From Crocinitomicaceae bacterium (GTDB taxonomy: Bacteria; Bacteroidota; Bacteroidia; Flavobacteriales_D; Crocinitomicaceae): a stretch of 64,000 bases of DNA. This document shows, one piece after another, positions 27,006 to 37,066 of this stretch. Each line of letters begins with the position of its first letter. The first letter of the stretch is position 1. Under the pieces are notes generated by a model. That model had not been told where the DNA came from. It saw only the letters and a list, made by a program, of their open reading frames with translations, and ran no database searches. Position numbers and translations under genes: made by a program. The stretch lies in NCBI GenBank assembly GCA_002709305.1, contig PAQM01000015.1, positions 1 to 64,000 of the forward strand, in the 5' to 3' direction.

Positions 27006-29648
27006 ATGTATAGAATATTAATATTTCTTGTTTTTTTAATAACGAGCCATTCTTTTTCTCAAGAGATTAGTGTAGTTGGTGTATGCACTGATAAAAAAGG
27101 TATTCCAATTGATAATGTTAAAGTTATAGCTAAAAAAGCAATAAATAATATCATATATACTGATAAGAATGGCTTATTTGAATTAGAATTTTACGCTATT
27201 GATTCTGTTCAAATTGAATTTAGATTATCTAATTTACAGAAAAGTAAAAATATATTACTCAAACCAGGAATTAATAACTTGGGAGAAATAAGATTTCAAT
27301 TCTTACAGCAGGATGAGGTTGATGTTCAAGCAAGACAAGTCGATCCTTTTGATATACCGGAATTAAAGGTTATAGATTGGCAGAATATTCCAATGGGAAA
27401 TACAGAGAGGTATCTCGTATATACCACTGCTGCAACTTCTAACAATGAATTAACAACTAATTATAATGTTCGTGGTGGAAATTACGATGAGAATTTAGTA
27501 TATGTTAATGGTTTTAATATATATCGACCATTTCTAACACGTACTGGACAGCAAGAGGGAATGAGTTTTATTAATTCTGCTTTGGTAGAATCGTTAAGTT
27601 TTTCAGGTGGTGGATTTGATTCTCAATATGGAGATAAATTGAGTTCAGTTTTAGATATTAAGTATAAAACGCCTACAAAATTAAAGGGTTCTTTAATGGC
27701 TTCGTTACTTGGCGTTGAATCACATGTAGAGCATTCGGTTAATTCTAGATTTAATTATTTAGTAGGGGCAAGATATCGATCAATTGGTTATTTATTAAAT
27801 GCTCTTCCAACAAAAGGGTCATATAATCCTGTTTTTTGGGATGCACAATTTTTAACTAATTATTCTATTACAGAGGATTTAACTTGGTCTATAATAGGAC
27901 ATTTTTCTTCCAATAATTTTCGTTTTACACCTGTCTCATCAGAGACAGATTTTGGTACAGCGAATGAAGCATATTCATTTCGAGTATATTTTGAAGGGCA
28001 GGAAAAAACGGAGTTTACAACAATGATGGGAGGGACATCATTAAAGTGGGAATTGAATGATAAAACAAATCTTGATTTTTATGCTACTATCTTTAGTTCT
28101 ATAGAGTCTGAAAATTTTGACATTCTTGCAGAGTATTATATAAATGAATTAGAAACAGATCCTGCTCAAGAAGAGTTTGGTGATTCGATTGCTGTTTTAG
28201 GTATTGGCTCATATCTTTCACATGCTCGCAATAGATTAAATTCTAAAATTATAAACGTTTATCATGATGGTTCTCATACCTTTAAAAAAGGGTATAATGA
28301 TGAAGAAAAAATAAGATTTCAGCAGCATCAGTTAAAGTGGGGTATTAATTTTCAATTAGATCAATTTGATGATAAATTAAGCGAGTGGAAGTTAGTTGAT
28401 TCTGCTGGTTATTCTATCCCTCAATCTGGAACAAATGAAATCAATTTATTTGAATCTTTAAAGAGTGATTTAAGCCTTCAATCAAATAGATATACAGGTT
28501 ATATTCAATTTAATTCAATTTGGTCAAGAAATCAAAGAAATAAATTTATTTCGTTAACTAAAAAATATAGAGTCAAAGAAGGTGGAATAAAAAGAAAATT
28601 TGAGAAAACATTTACCGATACTATTACAGAATCACCAAGTAAGCTTGCTTTTCGTATTGGTACAAGAAGTGGTTATACAACAGCAAATGGCGAATATTTT
28701 TTAACCCCAAGATTATCATTGAAATATTTCCCAAGGTCTTATATGATAAAAGATCAAAAGGTAGTACGTAGAGATATGAGTATTTATTTTTCATCAGGCA
28801 TGTATTATCAACCACCTTTTTATAGAGAATTTAGGACTCTTGATGGTAATTTAAATTTAGATGTTAAGGCACAAAAGTCAGCTCATTTTGTCTTAGGTTC
28901 TGATGTTTATTTTGGTATGTGGGAAAGAGAAACACCGTTTAAATTTACTGCAGAAGCATATTATAAATATTTGTGGGATGTAAATCCATATGAAATTGAT
29001 AATGTTAGAACAAGATATTATGCAAATAATAATGCTGTAGCATATGCATATGGAATAGATTTAAATCTTCATGGTCAATTTGTGGAGGGAATAGAGTCTT
29101 TTTTTAAACTAGGATTACTCTCTACAAAAGAAGATATAAGGGGGGATTTTTATGATGAGTATTATAATGCTTCTGGAGATAAGATAATATTTGGGTATAG
29201 TGAAGATCAAACAGTAGTTGATACTGTTCGTGTTTATCCCGGTCATATTCCTAGGCCAACTGATCAATGGTTTAATTTTGGTGCATTAATTCAAGATAGA
29301 ATGCCTGTTTATGAGAATGTAACAGTTCAAATGGGAATGCAATTTGGTGCTCCTCTTCCATATGGCCCACCTGATTTTGAGCGTTATAAGGATACTTTAA
29401 GGCTTCGTTCCTATTTTCGTGTAGATATTGGTACATCTTATGATTTTCTTTATAATAAAGGAAATAAGGAGTCTTTTTGGACTAAAAATTTCAGCGATCT
29501 CATAATTTCGTTTGAAGTATTTAATTTACTTGGTATAAATAATATGTTATCTAAACAATGGGTCCAAGATACTGAAGGTAGATTTTATGCAATCCCAAAT
29601 AATTTGACTGCACGTCGATTTAATTTAAAATTAATCGCTAGATTTTAA
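27006..29648 (+). CDS. TonB-dependent receptor with CarboxypepD-like domain
   Basis: An 880-residue outer membrane receptor. Signal peptide to about SHSFSQ; a carboxypeptidase-regulatory-like domain (about 22-95, VVGVCTDKKGIPIDNVKV); a plug domain (about 130-225, NYNVRGGNYDENLVYVNG, then GGFDSQYGDKLSSVLDI); then a beta-barrel ending in Phe (LKLIARF). It imports an unknown ligand using TonB energy. No SusD partner lies next to it; the downstream gene, 70 bases on, encodes a secreted T9SS protein and may share its transcript. The small barrel and absent SusD argue against a polysaccharide locus. Confidence 0.9.
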   Translation: MYRILIFLVFLITSHSFSQEISVVGVCTDKKGIPIDNVKVIAKKAINNIIYTDKNGLFELEFYAIDSVQIEFRLSNLQKSKNILLKPGINNLGEIRFQFLQQDEVDVQARQVDPFDIPELKVIDWQNIPMGNTERYLVYTTAATSNNELTTNYNVRGGNYDENLVYVNGFNIYRPFLTRTGQQEGMSFINSALVESLSFSGGGFDSQYGDKLSSVLDIKYKTPTKLKGSLMASLLGVESHVEHSVNSRFNYLVGARYRSIGYLLNALPTKGSYNPVFWDAQFLTNYSITEDLTWSIIGHFSSNNFRFTPVSSETDFGTANEAYSFRVYFEGQEKTEFTTMMGGTSLKWELNDKTNLDFYATIFSSIESENFDILAEYYINELETDPAQEEFGDSIAVLGIGSYLSHARNRLNSKIINVYHDGSHTFKKGYNDEEKIRFQQHQLKWGINFQLDQFDDKLSEWKLVDSAGYSIPQSGTNEINLFESLKSDLSLQSNRYTGYIQFNSIWSRNQRNKFISLTKKYRVKEGGIKRKFEKTFTDTITESPSKLAFRIGTRSGYTTANGEYFLTPRLSLKYFPRSYMIKDQKVVRRDMSIYFSSGMYYQPPFYREFRTLDGNLNLDVKAQKSAHFVLGSDVYFGMWERETPFKFTAEAYYKYLWDVNPYEIDNVRTRYYANNNAVAYAYGIDLNLHGQFVEGIESFFKLGLLSTKEDIRGDFYDEYYNASGDKIIFGYSEDQTVVDTVRVYPGHIPRPTDQWFNFGALIQDRMPVYENVTVQMGMQFGAPLPYGPPDFERYKDTLRLRSYFRVDIGTSYDFLYNKGNKESFWTKNFSDLIISFEVFNLLGINNMLSKQWVQDTEGRFYAIPNNLTARRFNLKLIARF

Positions 29649-29718
29649 TTTTATCATTTTAGATATTATTATTTGTTCTAATTAAGTATTAATTTTAGAA
29701 AATTATTATCAAACAAAA

Positions 29719-31584
29719 ATGAGAAATATGAACGTAAATACAATTACACTAATCTTTTTATCAATATCTAGTTTTGTTATATCTCAGACTTCGAATTTAG
29801 AAGAAGGGATGAGCTATAAATCAGTTGAGACGAATAATTATGGTCAGCAAGTAACAACTTTCCAGCCTTCTTCTTTTATTCATACTATTCCAGCTAGAGA
29901 TTTACCTCAAGTAGAAGAGGGAGATATTTCTTCTCAAGCTAAGGTTAAAATTCGTAATAATTTTGAACGTGATGGATATTTAGAAGCACAAAATGCTGTA
30001 GAGAATGATCCTGTGGTTCAAAATGTTGCTGGTACAAAATCTGGTATAGCACCTATTGTAAATATGAATGGACAGAGTGGAAGTGGATTGCCACCAGACC
30101 CTACTGGAGCGGCAAGCGCAAATTATTATGTTCAAGGTGTTAACACTAGTATACGTTGTTATACAAGTTCTGGTAATGTAGTACCTGGTGGATCATTTAG
30201 TTTAAGCGCATTATGGTCGGGTAGTAATAATGCAGGTGATCCAATTGTTATGTATGATAGACATGCTGATCGTTGGTTTATTTCTCAGTTCAATTCTAAT
30301 CCAAATAGAATTTTAATAGCTATTTCACAAACCAATGACCCAACGGGATCTTATTACGCTTATAGCTACACTTTTTCACAATTTCCTGATTATCCAAAAT
30401 TTTCGATTTGGTGGGATGGTTATTATATGACCTCTAATTCTACTCATACTGCTGTTGTTTTTCAAAGAGACAAAATGTTAGTTGGAGACCCAACAGCGCA
30501 AATGGTTTCTTTAAGTCTTCCTAGTCTAGCAAGCGGAGGGTTTAGAAGTCCATTACCAGCAGACGCAGATGGTCCTTTACCTCCAAACGGTACTCCTTGT
30601 TACTTTTTTAACTTAGCAGATAATGGTTTTTGGGGTGTATCTCAAGATCGAATTCATGTGTATGAGATGAATACAAATTGGACTAATACTGGAAATACTT
30701 CGGTATCACTTTCTCAACAAATACCGGTAGCATCATTTGATGCCGTTTTTACGGGTGGCTTTGCAAATATTGTTCAACCAAACACTTCACAAAGAATTGA
30801 TGCAATTCAAGGTGTTTTAATGTATCGTGCTCAACATATGAGATGGACAGGATACAATACGGTAGTTTTAACTCATGCTGTCGATTTAGGATCTAATAGA
30901 TCTGGTGTTAGGTGGTATGAATTAAGAGACGCAAATAATGGAAATTGGTCAGTTTATCAATCTGGAACTTACGCTCCAACAACTGATAGTAGATTTATGA
31001 GTAGTGCAGCGATGGATAATTATGGAAATATTGCTCTAGGATATAGTATTTCTTCTAGTTCAATTTATCCAGGTATTAGATATACAGGAAGATTAAGTAC
31101 TGATCCACTTGGACAAATGACGTTTGCTGAACAAACTGCAATTGATGGATTAGGTTCACAGACTTTTGCAGATCGTTATGGAGATTATAGTCATATGTCT
31201 TTAGCTCCGGATGGAGGAACTTTTTGGTATACAGGAGAATATTTGGGTTCTAGTGGTTCTTCTAGAACAAGAATATTTTCATTTAGATTAGCTGGAAGTG
31301 CTGGTATTGATATCGATAATCCATATTACTCAAATTTAGAGATGAATGTACATCAATCTGATGCTAATTTAAATATTAATGTAGATGGTATTTATGGAGA
31401 TGCTAGTGTTGTTATGGAATTAATAGCAATGAATGGTCAAGTTGTTAAGACTTTAGGTTCAAAACAACCTGAAAATAAAAAGGTTTCAGGTGTTATTGAT
31501 GTTAGCTCATTAGAGACAGGTATTTATTTTGTTAGAGTAGGGAATTTAAGTTTCCAAACAACGGAAAGAATATTTATTAAATAA
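29719..31584 (+). CDS. Secreted T9SS type-A protein, unknown function
   Basis: A 621-residue secreted protein. Two nearby Met codons at 29719 and 29728 can serve as start; signal peptide ends near VISQT. Residues about 60-130 look like a pro-region, followed by a 400-residue domain rich in Trp, Gly and Asp with sequences such as DPIVMYDRHADRWFISQF and GDYSHMSLAPDGGTFWYTGEY, which suggests a beta-propeller, but no catalytic signature is recognised. The last 80 residues (NVDGIYGDASVVMEL, then LETGIYFVRVG) are a type-A T9SS sorting domain. The tail ends in IFIK. Similar proteins of unknown role occur in other Bacteroidota (from memory). Confidence 0.82.
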   Translation: MRNMNVNTITLIFLSISSFVISQTSNLEEGMSYKSVETNNYGQQVTTFQPSSFIHTIPARDLPQVEEGDISSQAKVKIRNNFERDGYLEAQNAVENDPVVQNVAGTKSGIAPIVNMNGQSGSGLPPDPTGAASANYYVQGVNTSIRCYTSSGNVVPGGSFSLSALWSGSNNAGDPIVMYDRHADRWFISQFNSNPNRILIAISQTNDPTGSYYAYSYTFSQFPDYPKFSIWWDGYYMTSNSTHTAVVFQRDKMLVGDPTAQMVSLSLPSLASGGFRSPLPADADGPLPPNGTPCYFFNLADNGFWGVSQDRIHVYEMNTNWTNTGNTSVSLSQQIPVASFDAVFTGGFANIVQPNTSQRIDAIQGVLMYRAQHMRWTGYNTVVLTHAVDLGSNRSGVRWYELRDANNGNWSVYQSGTYAPTTDSRFMSSAAMDNYGNIALGYSISSSSIYPGIRYTGRLSTDPLGQMTFAEQTAIDGLGSQTFADRYGDYSHMSLAPDGGTFWYTGEYLGSSGSSRTRIFSFRLAGSAGIDIDNPYYSNLEMNVHQSDANLNINVDGIYGDASVVMELIAMNGQVVKTLGSKQPENKKVSGVIDVSSLETGIYFVRVGNLSFQTTERIFIK

Positions 31585-31599
31585 GAATTTATCTTATTT
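31579..31599. terminator. AT-rich hairpin between convergent genes
   Basis: AAATAAGA-ATTTA-TCTTATTT is a perfect 8-bp stem spanning both convergent stop codons. It has only one G-C pair per arm, so it may be a weak bidirectional terminator or chance. Confidence 0.35.
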
Positions 31600-32598
31600 A
31601 TTGATTATTATTTTTCTCTCGATTGTATTATTATCATAAATGTATATAAGTGGAGTGTTTGGTTTTGATGATGTTTCTCTACCTAATAAATCGGTTATTT
31701 TAATTAATTTCTTTTTTTGAGGATTTAGTTCCTCGGATATGCTTGTAGTATTATTGTTTATTTGGTTAAAGAAGTTCCATATCTCTTCACTTGCCCAAAA
31801 ATCATCACTACCCCATGGTGCAATATCAAACCATTCATGAAGACCATTATTTACCTTGTATAACCAAACTTGATTTCCTGTAATAGCATTTTTATATTTT
31901 CTCACTTCAGTAAGATTATTATCATTATTAATATCAGGTAGAGTATAGGTAGTTTCAAAGCTACAAGAATTATGATTTTTCCAATAGGAAACAGTTGAAT
32001 CAACAGGTAGATAATATCCAACACCTGGATAATATCCACCATTGTAATTAAATTCATTATCATTGGTACCATTTAGTATAAATACAGGGATATTTGTTGT
32101 CGTAATACAATTAATAGTCATAAAGTCCCACATAGCTCCACCAAGAGGTGCGATAGCAGCAAATATATTTGATTGTTGACAGGTTGCTATATGGTAACAC
32201 ATTTCTCCTCCCCACGAAAATCCTGTTGCAAAAACTTTGTTTATATCTAGTTGGTGTGTAAGAGATAAAGAGTCATTTAATTCTTTTAGGAAGTTTAAAT
32301 CGGATAATCCATAAACATCCCATTCTGTCAAGCCAGAACTACCATTTAGTGCCGTGGGGTAGCAAACTGCAAAATTATTTTGGTCTGCTAAAATATTAAA
32401 AGCTGATGTTGACATTATACTGTAACCATTCCCTCCCCATCCATGAAGGACATATACAATAGGAGAATTTGCTGGTAAATTATTTGGAATGTGTAAATAA
32501 TACTCTCTTTGAATATTATTATGGGTAAAATAAAATGGGCCATTTTGACTAATCCCAATAGTTGGAATAAAGATTAGAATAAAGATTAATTTTTTCAT
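31594..32598 (-). CDS. Secreted esterase, short variant sorting tail
   Basis: A 334-residue secreted alpha/beta hydrolase of the PHB-depolymerase-like group, distantly related to the one at 19643-20752. Signal peptide to about GISQ; VLHGWGGNG (oxyanion region), GFSWGG (nucleophile Ser elbow), LNGTNDNEF, and a His in NNGLHEWF. The C-terminal 40 residues (LIKITDLLGRETSSKPNTPL, then YIYDNNTIERKIIINK) do not match the usual type-A tail but resemble a short terminal motif I recall on other marine Bacteroidota secreted proteins. Its ATG overlaps the stop of the upstream coiled-coil gene (ATGA), so the two are likely translated together. Confidence 0.82.
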   Translation of the reverse strand: MKKLIFILIFIPTIGISQNGPFYFTHNNIQREYYLHIPNNLPANSPIVYVLHGWGGNGYSIMSTSAFNILADQNNFAVCYPTALNGSSGLTEWDVYGLSDLNFLKELNDSLSLTHQLDINKVFATGFSWGGEMCYHIATCQQSNIFAAIAPLGGAMWDFMTINCITTTNIPVFILNGTNDNEFNYNGGYYPGVGYYLPVDSTVSYWKNHNSCSFETTYTLPDINNDNNLTEVRKYKNAITGNQVWLYKVNNGLHEWFDIAPWGSDDFWASEEIWNFFNQINNNTTSISEELNPQKKKLIKITDLLGRETSSKPNTPLIYIYDNNTIERKIIINK

Positions 32599-33719
32599 TT
32601 TAAAAATCCCATTAATCCATAATCGTCAGTAAAATTTTTATAATCGCCATATTCTACGCCTTTAATTCTCAAGTCTTGAAAATCCTCTAACGAATAATCA
32701 AATAGACCTACTAAGTTTCTATATTCGTATGTATAATAGTAAGAAGAGTTATATTTTGAAATATTTATATAAAACTCATTTTTGTCAGTATTTATATATT
32801 TTATCGAATAACATCCAGGGCCTTTCTGCTCTCCTATTTTGTTGTTAACTAATTCATAAATTGTTGTTATAGTTTCTCCACTAATTAATTCAATAGTACA
32901 AATATTGGGTTTTATAAATGATAGTTTATTAATAAAGAATTTTTTTTGTTCTTTTTTTTGCATCTGTTTCTGGATATATTCTTGCCTATAATTTTTATCC
33001 GAATCGCTCCAAACTTTTCGATTTGACAAATTTGAAGGATTTATAAAAAACATATTAGAAGAATTATTATCATAATGACCATAAGTATAACTGTTGTTCG
33101 TTACAATTGTTCGATTGGAATTTAAATCCCAGGTTCCATTAATGTTAGATTTAGAAAATTTTGAGTTTGAAGCTGAATTATTTGATTTAGCAAATATTGG
33201 AATATCATTATTGTCTGAATTATTAGACGTTTGTTTATTTTGGTTTTTTGTTTTTTCAATATGAATATCAAAAGCGTGTTTTGCTTTTTTTTGCCGTACA
33301 TTTTCTTCATTTTCATTTGATTCTTTTTGATTAAGAAGTAATTGATATTGTTCTTCTTGAGCAGTTAAAGAATCTTTATATTGAGAAATTTCTTCTTGTA
33401 GAAGGTTAATTTCTTTGATATTATCTTGTTTATTTTTTTCTAATTTATTAAGATCTTCAGATAATATTTTCATATTATTTGATATTCTATTTTTATCTTT
33501 TGTTAAAGATTCATTTTCTGTTTTACTATTCTCAAGTTCTAGTTTAATTTTAGATATTTCTTTATTCAGAATATCTTCCTGCACGTTTCGTACTTGAATA
33601 TCATTTTTTAAGTTAAATACACTGTCTTGGTATTTAATTATTGTTTCTTGTAGGTCTTTTTTCTTCTGAGCGATACTTAATAGAGGTGTCAGAAATAATA
33701 TAAAAAGATATTTTTTCAT
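32595..33719 (-). CDS. Exported coiled-coil protein, unknown
   Basis: A 374-residue protein, starting at ATG 33719 because this gives a proper signal peptide (MKKYLFILFLTPLLSIAQ). Residues about 20-140 are a long heptad-type coiled coil rich in Glu, Lys and Leu, followed by an Asn/Ser-rich linker and a C-terminal domain of about 180 residues rich in Tyr and Asn with no known signature. No T9SS tail is seen. It is the first gene of a two-gene unit with the secreted esterase, overlapping it by four bases. Confidence 0.7.
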   Translation of the reverse strand: MKKYLFILFLTPLLSIAQKKKDLQETIIKYQDSVFNLKNDIQVRNVQEDILNKEISKIKLELENSKTENESLTKDKNRISNNMKILSEDLNKLEKNKQDNIKEINLLQEEISQYKDSLTAQEEQYQLLLNQKESNENEENVRQKKAKHAFDIHIEKTKNQNKQTSNNSDNNDIPIFAKSNNSASNSKFSKSNINGTWDLNSNRTIVTNNSYTYGHYDNNSSNMFFINPSNLSNRKVWSDSDKNYRQEYIQKQMQKKEQKKFFINKLSFIKPNICTIELISGETITTIYELVNNKIGEQKGPGCYSIKYINTDKNEFYINISKYNSSYYYTYEYRNLVGLFDYSLEDFQDLRIKGVEYGDYKNFTDDYGLMGFLK

Positions 33720-33835
33720 TTTATGAGCTTTTTTCAAATATAAAAATAATAGTCTAAGATTTTTGTGTAATTGAGCAAGAGATAAGTTCTTATATTTTAA
33801 AATTAGAAATCATTTTTAATTATCTTCACAACAGA

Positions 33836-34777
33836 ATGAGTTCGATGTTAGAAGTCAAAAATATTAGTAAGTCCTTTTTTCGTAAGGAAGCATTGAATGA
33901 TATCTCTTTAACTATTAATGAAGGAGAAATTTTTGGTTTACTAGGCCAGAATGGTGCAGGTAAAACAACCTTAATTCGTATTATTAATAGAATAATTGAA
34001 CAGGATTCGGGTTCTATAGTATTTTATGGAAGTTTAATAACAAAAAATCATTTATCCCAAATTGGATATTTACCAGAAGAAAGAGGACTATATAAAAATA
34101 TGACGGTTGAATCTCATGCGATTTTTTTAGGTCGATTAAGAGGTCTATCAAAAAAAGATCTTAATTATAAGATTAATTCTTTATTTGAACGTTTTGGTAT
34201 TAATGATTGGCGCAAAAAGCGAATAGAAGAATTATCAAAAGGAATGGCTCAGAAGGTTCAATTTGTTTGTGCTATTTTACATGAGCCTAAATTTTTAATT
34301 CTAGATGAACCATTTAGTGGTTTTGACCCTGTAAATGTTGATTTAATTAAGCAAGAGTTGATTGAAATGAAATCTACTGGTAAAGCCGTAATGATTTCTA
34401 CACATAATATGAAAAGTGTTGAAGAGATTTGTGACCGAGCAGTTCTAATACATAATTCAAAAAATATAAAAGAGGGGACAATTCATGAGTTGCAAACTGA
34501 ACGAAATTCTGGATTGTATGCGGTTCGTTTTCAGGGAAACATGATTGCTTTTGTTAACGCATTATGGACTGGTTTTGAAGTTCAGGATAAAGAGGTGTTA
34601 GGAGAAAATAGATTCATAGTACGTTTAAAAATGAGAGGTGATAGCTCTTTTGAAGATTTACTTAAAGTAATAATTGGACAGGTGAAAATTGAGGCTGCAT
34701 GGGAAGTTTTACCATCAATGGAAGATATATTTATTGATTTAGTTAACTCAAATAAATTAGAATCAAATGAAGAATAG
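33836..34777 (+). CDS. ABC transporter ATP-binding protein (NatA-like)
   Basis: A 313-residue cytoplasmic ATPase: Walker A GQNGAGKTT (about 37-45), signature LSKGMAQKVQF, Walker B FLILDEPFSGFDP, H-loop STHNM, and a C-terminal extension of the DUF4162 type common in NatA/EcsA-like exporters. It works with the membrane protein encoded next, whose ATG lies 11 bases before its end. The sequence is closer to the NatA type than to GldA of the gliding machinery, though GldF and GldG are in this window. Confidence 0.92.
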   Translation: MSSMLEVKNISKSFFRKEALNDISLTINEGEIFGLLGQNGAGKTTLIRIINRIIEQDSGSIVFYGSLITKNHLSQIGYLPEERGLYKNMTVESHAIFLGRLRGLSKKDLNYKINSLFERFGINDWRKKRIEELSKGMAQKVQFVCAILHEPKFLILDEPFSGFDPVNVDLIKQELIEMKSTGKAVMISTHNMKSVEEICDRAVLIHNSKNIKEGTIHELQTERNSGLYAVRFQGNMIAFVNALWTGFEVQDKEVLGENRFIVRLKMRGDSSFEDLLKVIIGQVKIEAAWEVLPSMEDIFIDLVNSNKLESNEE

Positions 34778-36107
34778 TATTTTGATTGCCATAAGGGAAT
34801 GGAAAGAACGTATGGGATCAAGGTCTTTTATTTTACTTTCATTACTTGGGCCATGTATAATTTTATGTTTCATTTATTTATTATTCGCTTTTGGTGGTAG
34901 CTCTAAGCAACATTGGAATGTTTTAATTGTTGATCCTACGGGAATAATGCAAAATAGAATTATTTCTAGCGAAGATAAATCTATATCCTATTCATTTGCC
35001 GATGGATATATTGAGATGAATGAATTTGCTAATGGAAAAAAATATCAATCATTTGATGCTTTGCTTGAGGTTAATGAAAAGGTTTTGTCGAATAAAATGG
35101 GATTTGTTTTTTATCGTGATAGTCCATCTATTCGGATGCAAACAAGATTACGATATCATTTTGAGCGTAGATTGGAAGAGGTTATGGTTAAGGAATTTAC
35201 TTCGCTGTCTTTGAAAGATTTCAGAAAGATAAAACAGCCTATGTCTGTATACTTTAGAGATGTATATGATCCTAAGAATGAGTCGTCTGATATAGGATCA
35301 TGGGTTGGGTTTTTCTATGGAGCTATTATTTTTATTTTCATTTTTTTATTTGGCATGACAATCATGCGTTCTATTTCTAGAGAAAAAAGTAATCGTATTG
35401 TTGAGGTTATTTTAGCTTCTGTATCACCAAATCAATTGATGATTGGAAAAATTATTGGAGTGGGGCTTTCTGCCTTAGTTCAATTTATTATATGGATTTT
35501 GATTATAGGTTTAGGCTTATATCTTATGCGAGAAAATATTTTTCCAGATATGTTAGATGCTGCTAATGTTAATATTGATGATTTAAAAATACAATCAGAA
35601 AATCAGTCATATCAAGAAACGATTTTTGCATCACGTGAATACAATCAATTTATTGAATTAATATATAACCGTGTTCAATTTTTTAATATGACAGCCTTTT
35701 TTATTTTATTTTTTATTTCTGGTTATATTTTTTATGGTGCTTTATTTGCTTCTATAGGAGCAACTATGGGGTCTGAAAGTGATGGTCAACAGTTTATTAT
35801 ACCTTTGATCTTTTTATTATTATTTGCTTTGTTTTCAGGTTACTATATATTGAATTATCCAGAAAGTCCATTAGGAGATATTCTTCATTATCTTCCTTTT
35901 ACTTCACCTGTTGTGGTGATGGTTAAATTATCTCAAGGTTATTATGGTCCTGGACATGTTTATGAAATATATTTAACATTAATTGTATTAATTATTTCTT
36001 CAATCATAATGTTAGCTATTGCTTCACGTTTATATAAAAATGGGATATTACAATTTGGTCATCGTGTACGTTTGAAACACCTTTTTAAATGGTTGGCTAA
36101 ATCCTAA
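34767..36107 (+). CDS. ABC-2 type permease (NatB-like)
   Basis: A 446-residue membrane protein with an N-terminal hydrophobic segment (about residues 20-40), a large periplasmic loop (about 45-175), and about five more hydrophobic segments from residue 178. Motifs such as SISREKSNRIVEVILASVSPNQLMIGKIIGVG are typical of ABC-2 permeases of the Na+/drug exporter group. It overlaps its ATPase partner by 11 bases. Substrate unknown. The exopolyphosphatase-family gene follows 5 bases later, so all three may form one operon. Confidence 0.9.
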   Translation: MKNSILIAIREWKERMGSRSFILLSLLGPCIILCFIYLLFAFGGSSKQHWNVLIVDPTGIMQNRIISSEDKSISYSFADGYIEMNEFANGKKYQSFDALLEVNEKVLSNKMGFVFYRDSPSIRMQTRLRYHFERRLEEVMVKEFTSLSLKDFRKIKQPMSVYFRDVYDPKNESSDIGSWVGFFYGAIIFIFIFLFGMTIMRSISREKSNRIVEVILASVSPNQLMIGKIIGVGLSALVQFIIWILIIGLGLYLMRENIFPDMLDAANVNIDDLKIQSENQSYQETIFASREYNQFIELIYNRVQFFNMTAFFILFFISGYIFYGALFASIGATMGSESDGQQFIIPLIFLLLFALFSGYYILNYPESPLGDILHYLPFTSPVVVMVKLSQGYYGPGHVYEIYLTLIVLIISSIIMLAIASRLYKNGILQFGHRVRLKHLFKWLAKS

Positions 36108-36112
36108 AATTT

Positions 36113-37003
36113 ATGCGAATAGCTGTTATCGATCTTGGCACAAACACTTTCAATTTACTTATTTCACAAGTTAACGGCGGAAAATTGCACTTGATTCATA
36201 CTGAAAAAGAGTCTGTTTTATTGGGAATGGGAGGTATTAATCAAAGTATAATTACAGTTGATGCCTTAAATAGGGCAAAAGAGACATTAAATTTATTTAA
36301 ATCTAAATGTGAAATTTTTCATGTAAAATCTATACAAGCAATAGGAACTAGCGCATTAAGATCTTCAAAAAACAACTATGAATTAGTTGATTATGCAAAG
36401 GATATACTTGATATAGACATTAATATTATTGATGGATTTAAAGAAGCGGAATATATTTATAGAGGAGTAAAGTGGGGATATGATTTTTTTCAACCAGCTA
36501 TAGTTATGGATATTGGTGGAGGTAGTACAGAATTTATTTTTGCAGATAAAAAAGGTATAAATGAAATGACTAGTTTGGATATTGGTGTTTCTCGAATTTT
36601 CCAATTATTTAATGAGCCTGAACAATGTACACAGGATATTATTAAATTGATATATAAATTTTTGAATGATAAAAAGTCTACTTTTTTCACTAAAGTAGAT
36701 GCAGATATATTAATTGGATCTTCGGGTAGTTTTGAAACTATATATGAAATGATTTATATGAAGTCATTTACTGAATATTCTAGTTCTATTGAAATACCTT
36801 TAGAAAAAGTGAAATTAACTTTAGATTGGATTATTACATCAACATTAAAACAGAGGCTTGATAATAATTGGATTGTTGATTTTAGAAAGAGAATGCTTCC
36901 AATTGCAGCGTTAAAAATTTTATGGGTAATCAATCATTTTAGTATTAAAAAAATAATGATTTCACCTTTTTCATTAAAAGAGGGTGTCTTAATGACTAAT
37001 TAA
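36113..37003 (+). CDS. Ppx/GppA-family phosphatase
   Basis: A 296-residue exopolyphosphatase / pppGpp phosphatase-family protein with the ASKHA fold: phosphate-1 motif VIDLGTNTFNLLIS at the start, IQAIGTSALRSSKN, phosphate-2 motif VMDIGGGSTEF, and a late GSSGSFETI. It corresponds to the short (about 300-residue) catalytic core form common in Bacteroidota, without the extra HD-like domain of E. coli Ppx. It degrades polyphosphate or the alarmone pppGpp; which one cannot be told. Five bases after the permease gene. Confidence 0.88.
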   Translation: MRIAVIDLGTNTFNLLISQVNGGKLHLIHTEKESVLLGMGGINQSIITVDALNRAKETLNLFKSKCEIFHVKSIQAIGTSALRSSKNNYELVDYAKDILDIDINIIDGFKEAEYIYRGVKWGYDFFQPAIVMDIGGGSTEFIFADKKGINEMTSLDIGVSRIFQLFNEPEQCTQDIIKLIYKFLNDKKSTFFTKVDADILIGSSGSFETIYEMIYMKSFTEYSSSIEIPLEKVKLTLDWIITSTLKQRLDNNWIVDFRKRMLPIAALKILWVINHFSIKKIMISPFSLKEGVLMTN

Positions 37004-37066
37004 TCTCTTATTATATTCTAGTGTGGTTTTTTATCAATTAATTATATTTAACAAAAATAGAATTCG

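Noticed and set aside
33836-34777. ABC ATPase as GldA, partner of the GldF/GldG in this window
   Set aside because: It is coupled to its own NatB-like permease and its sequence and C-terminal extension fit NatA-type exporters better.
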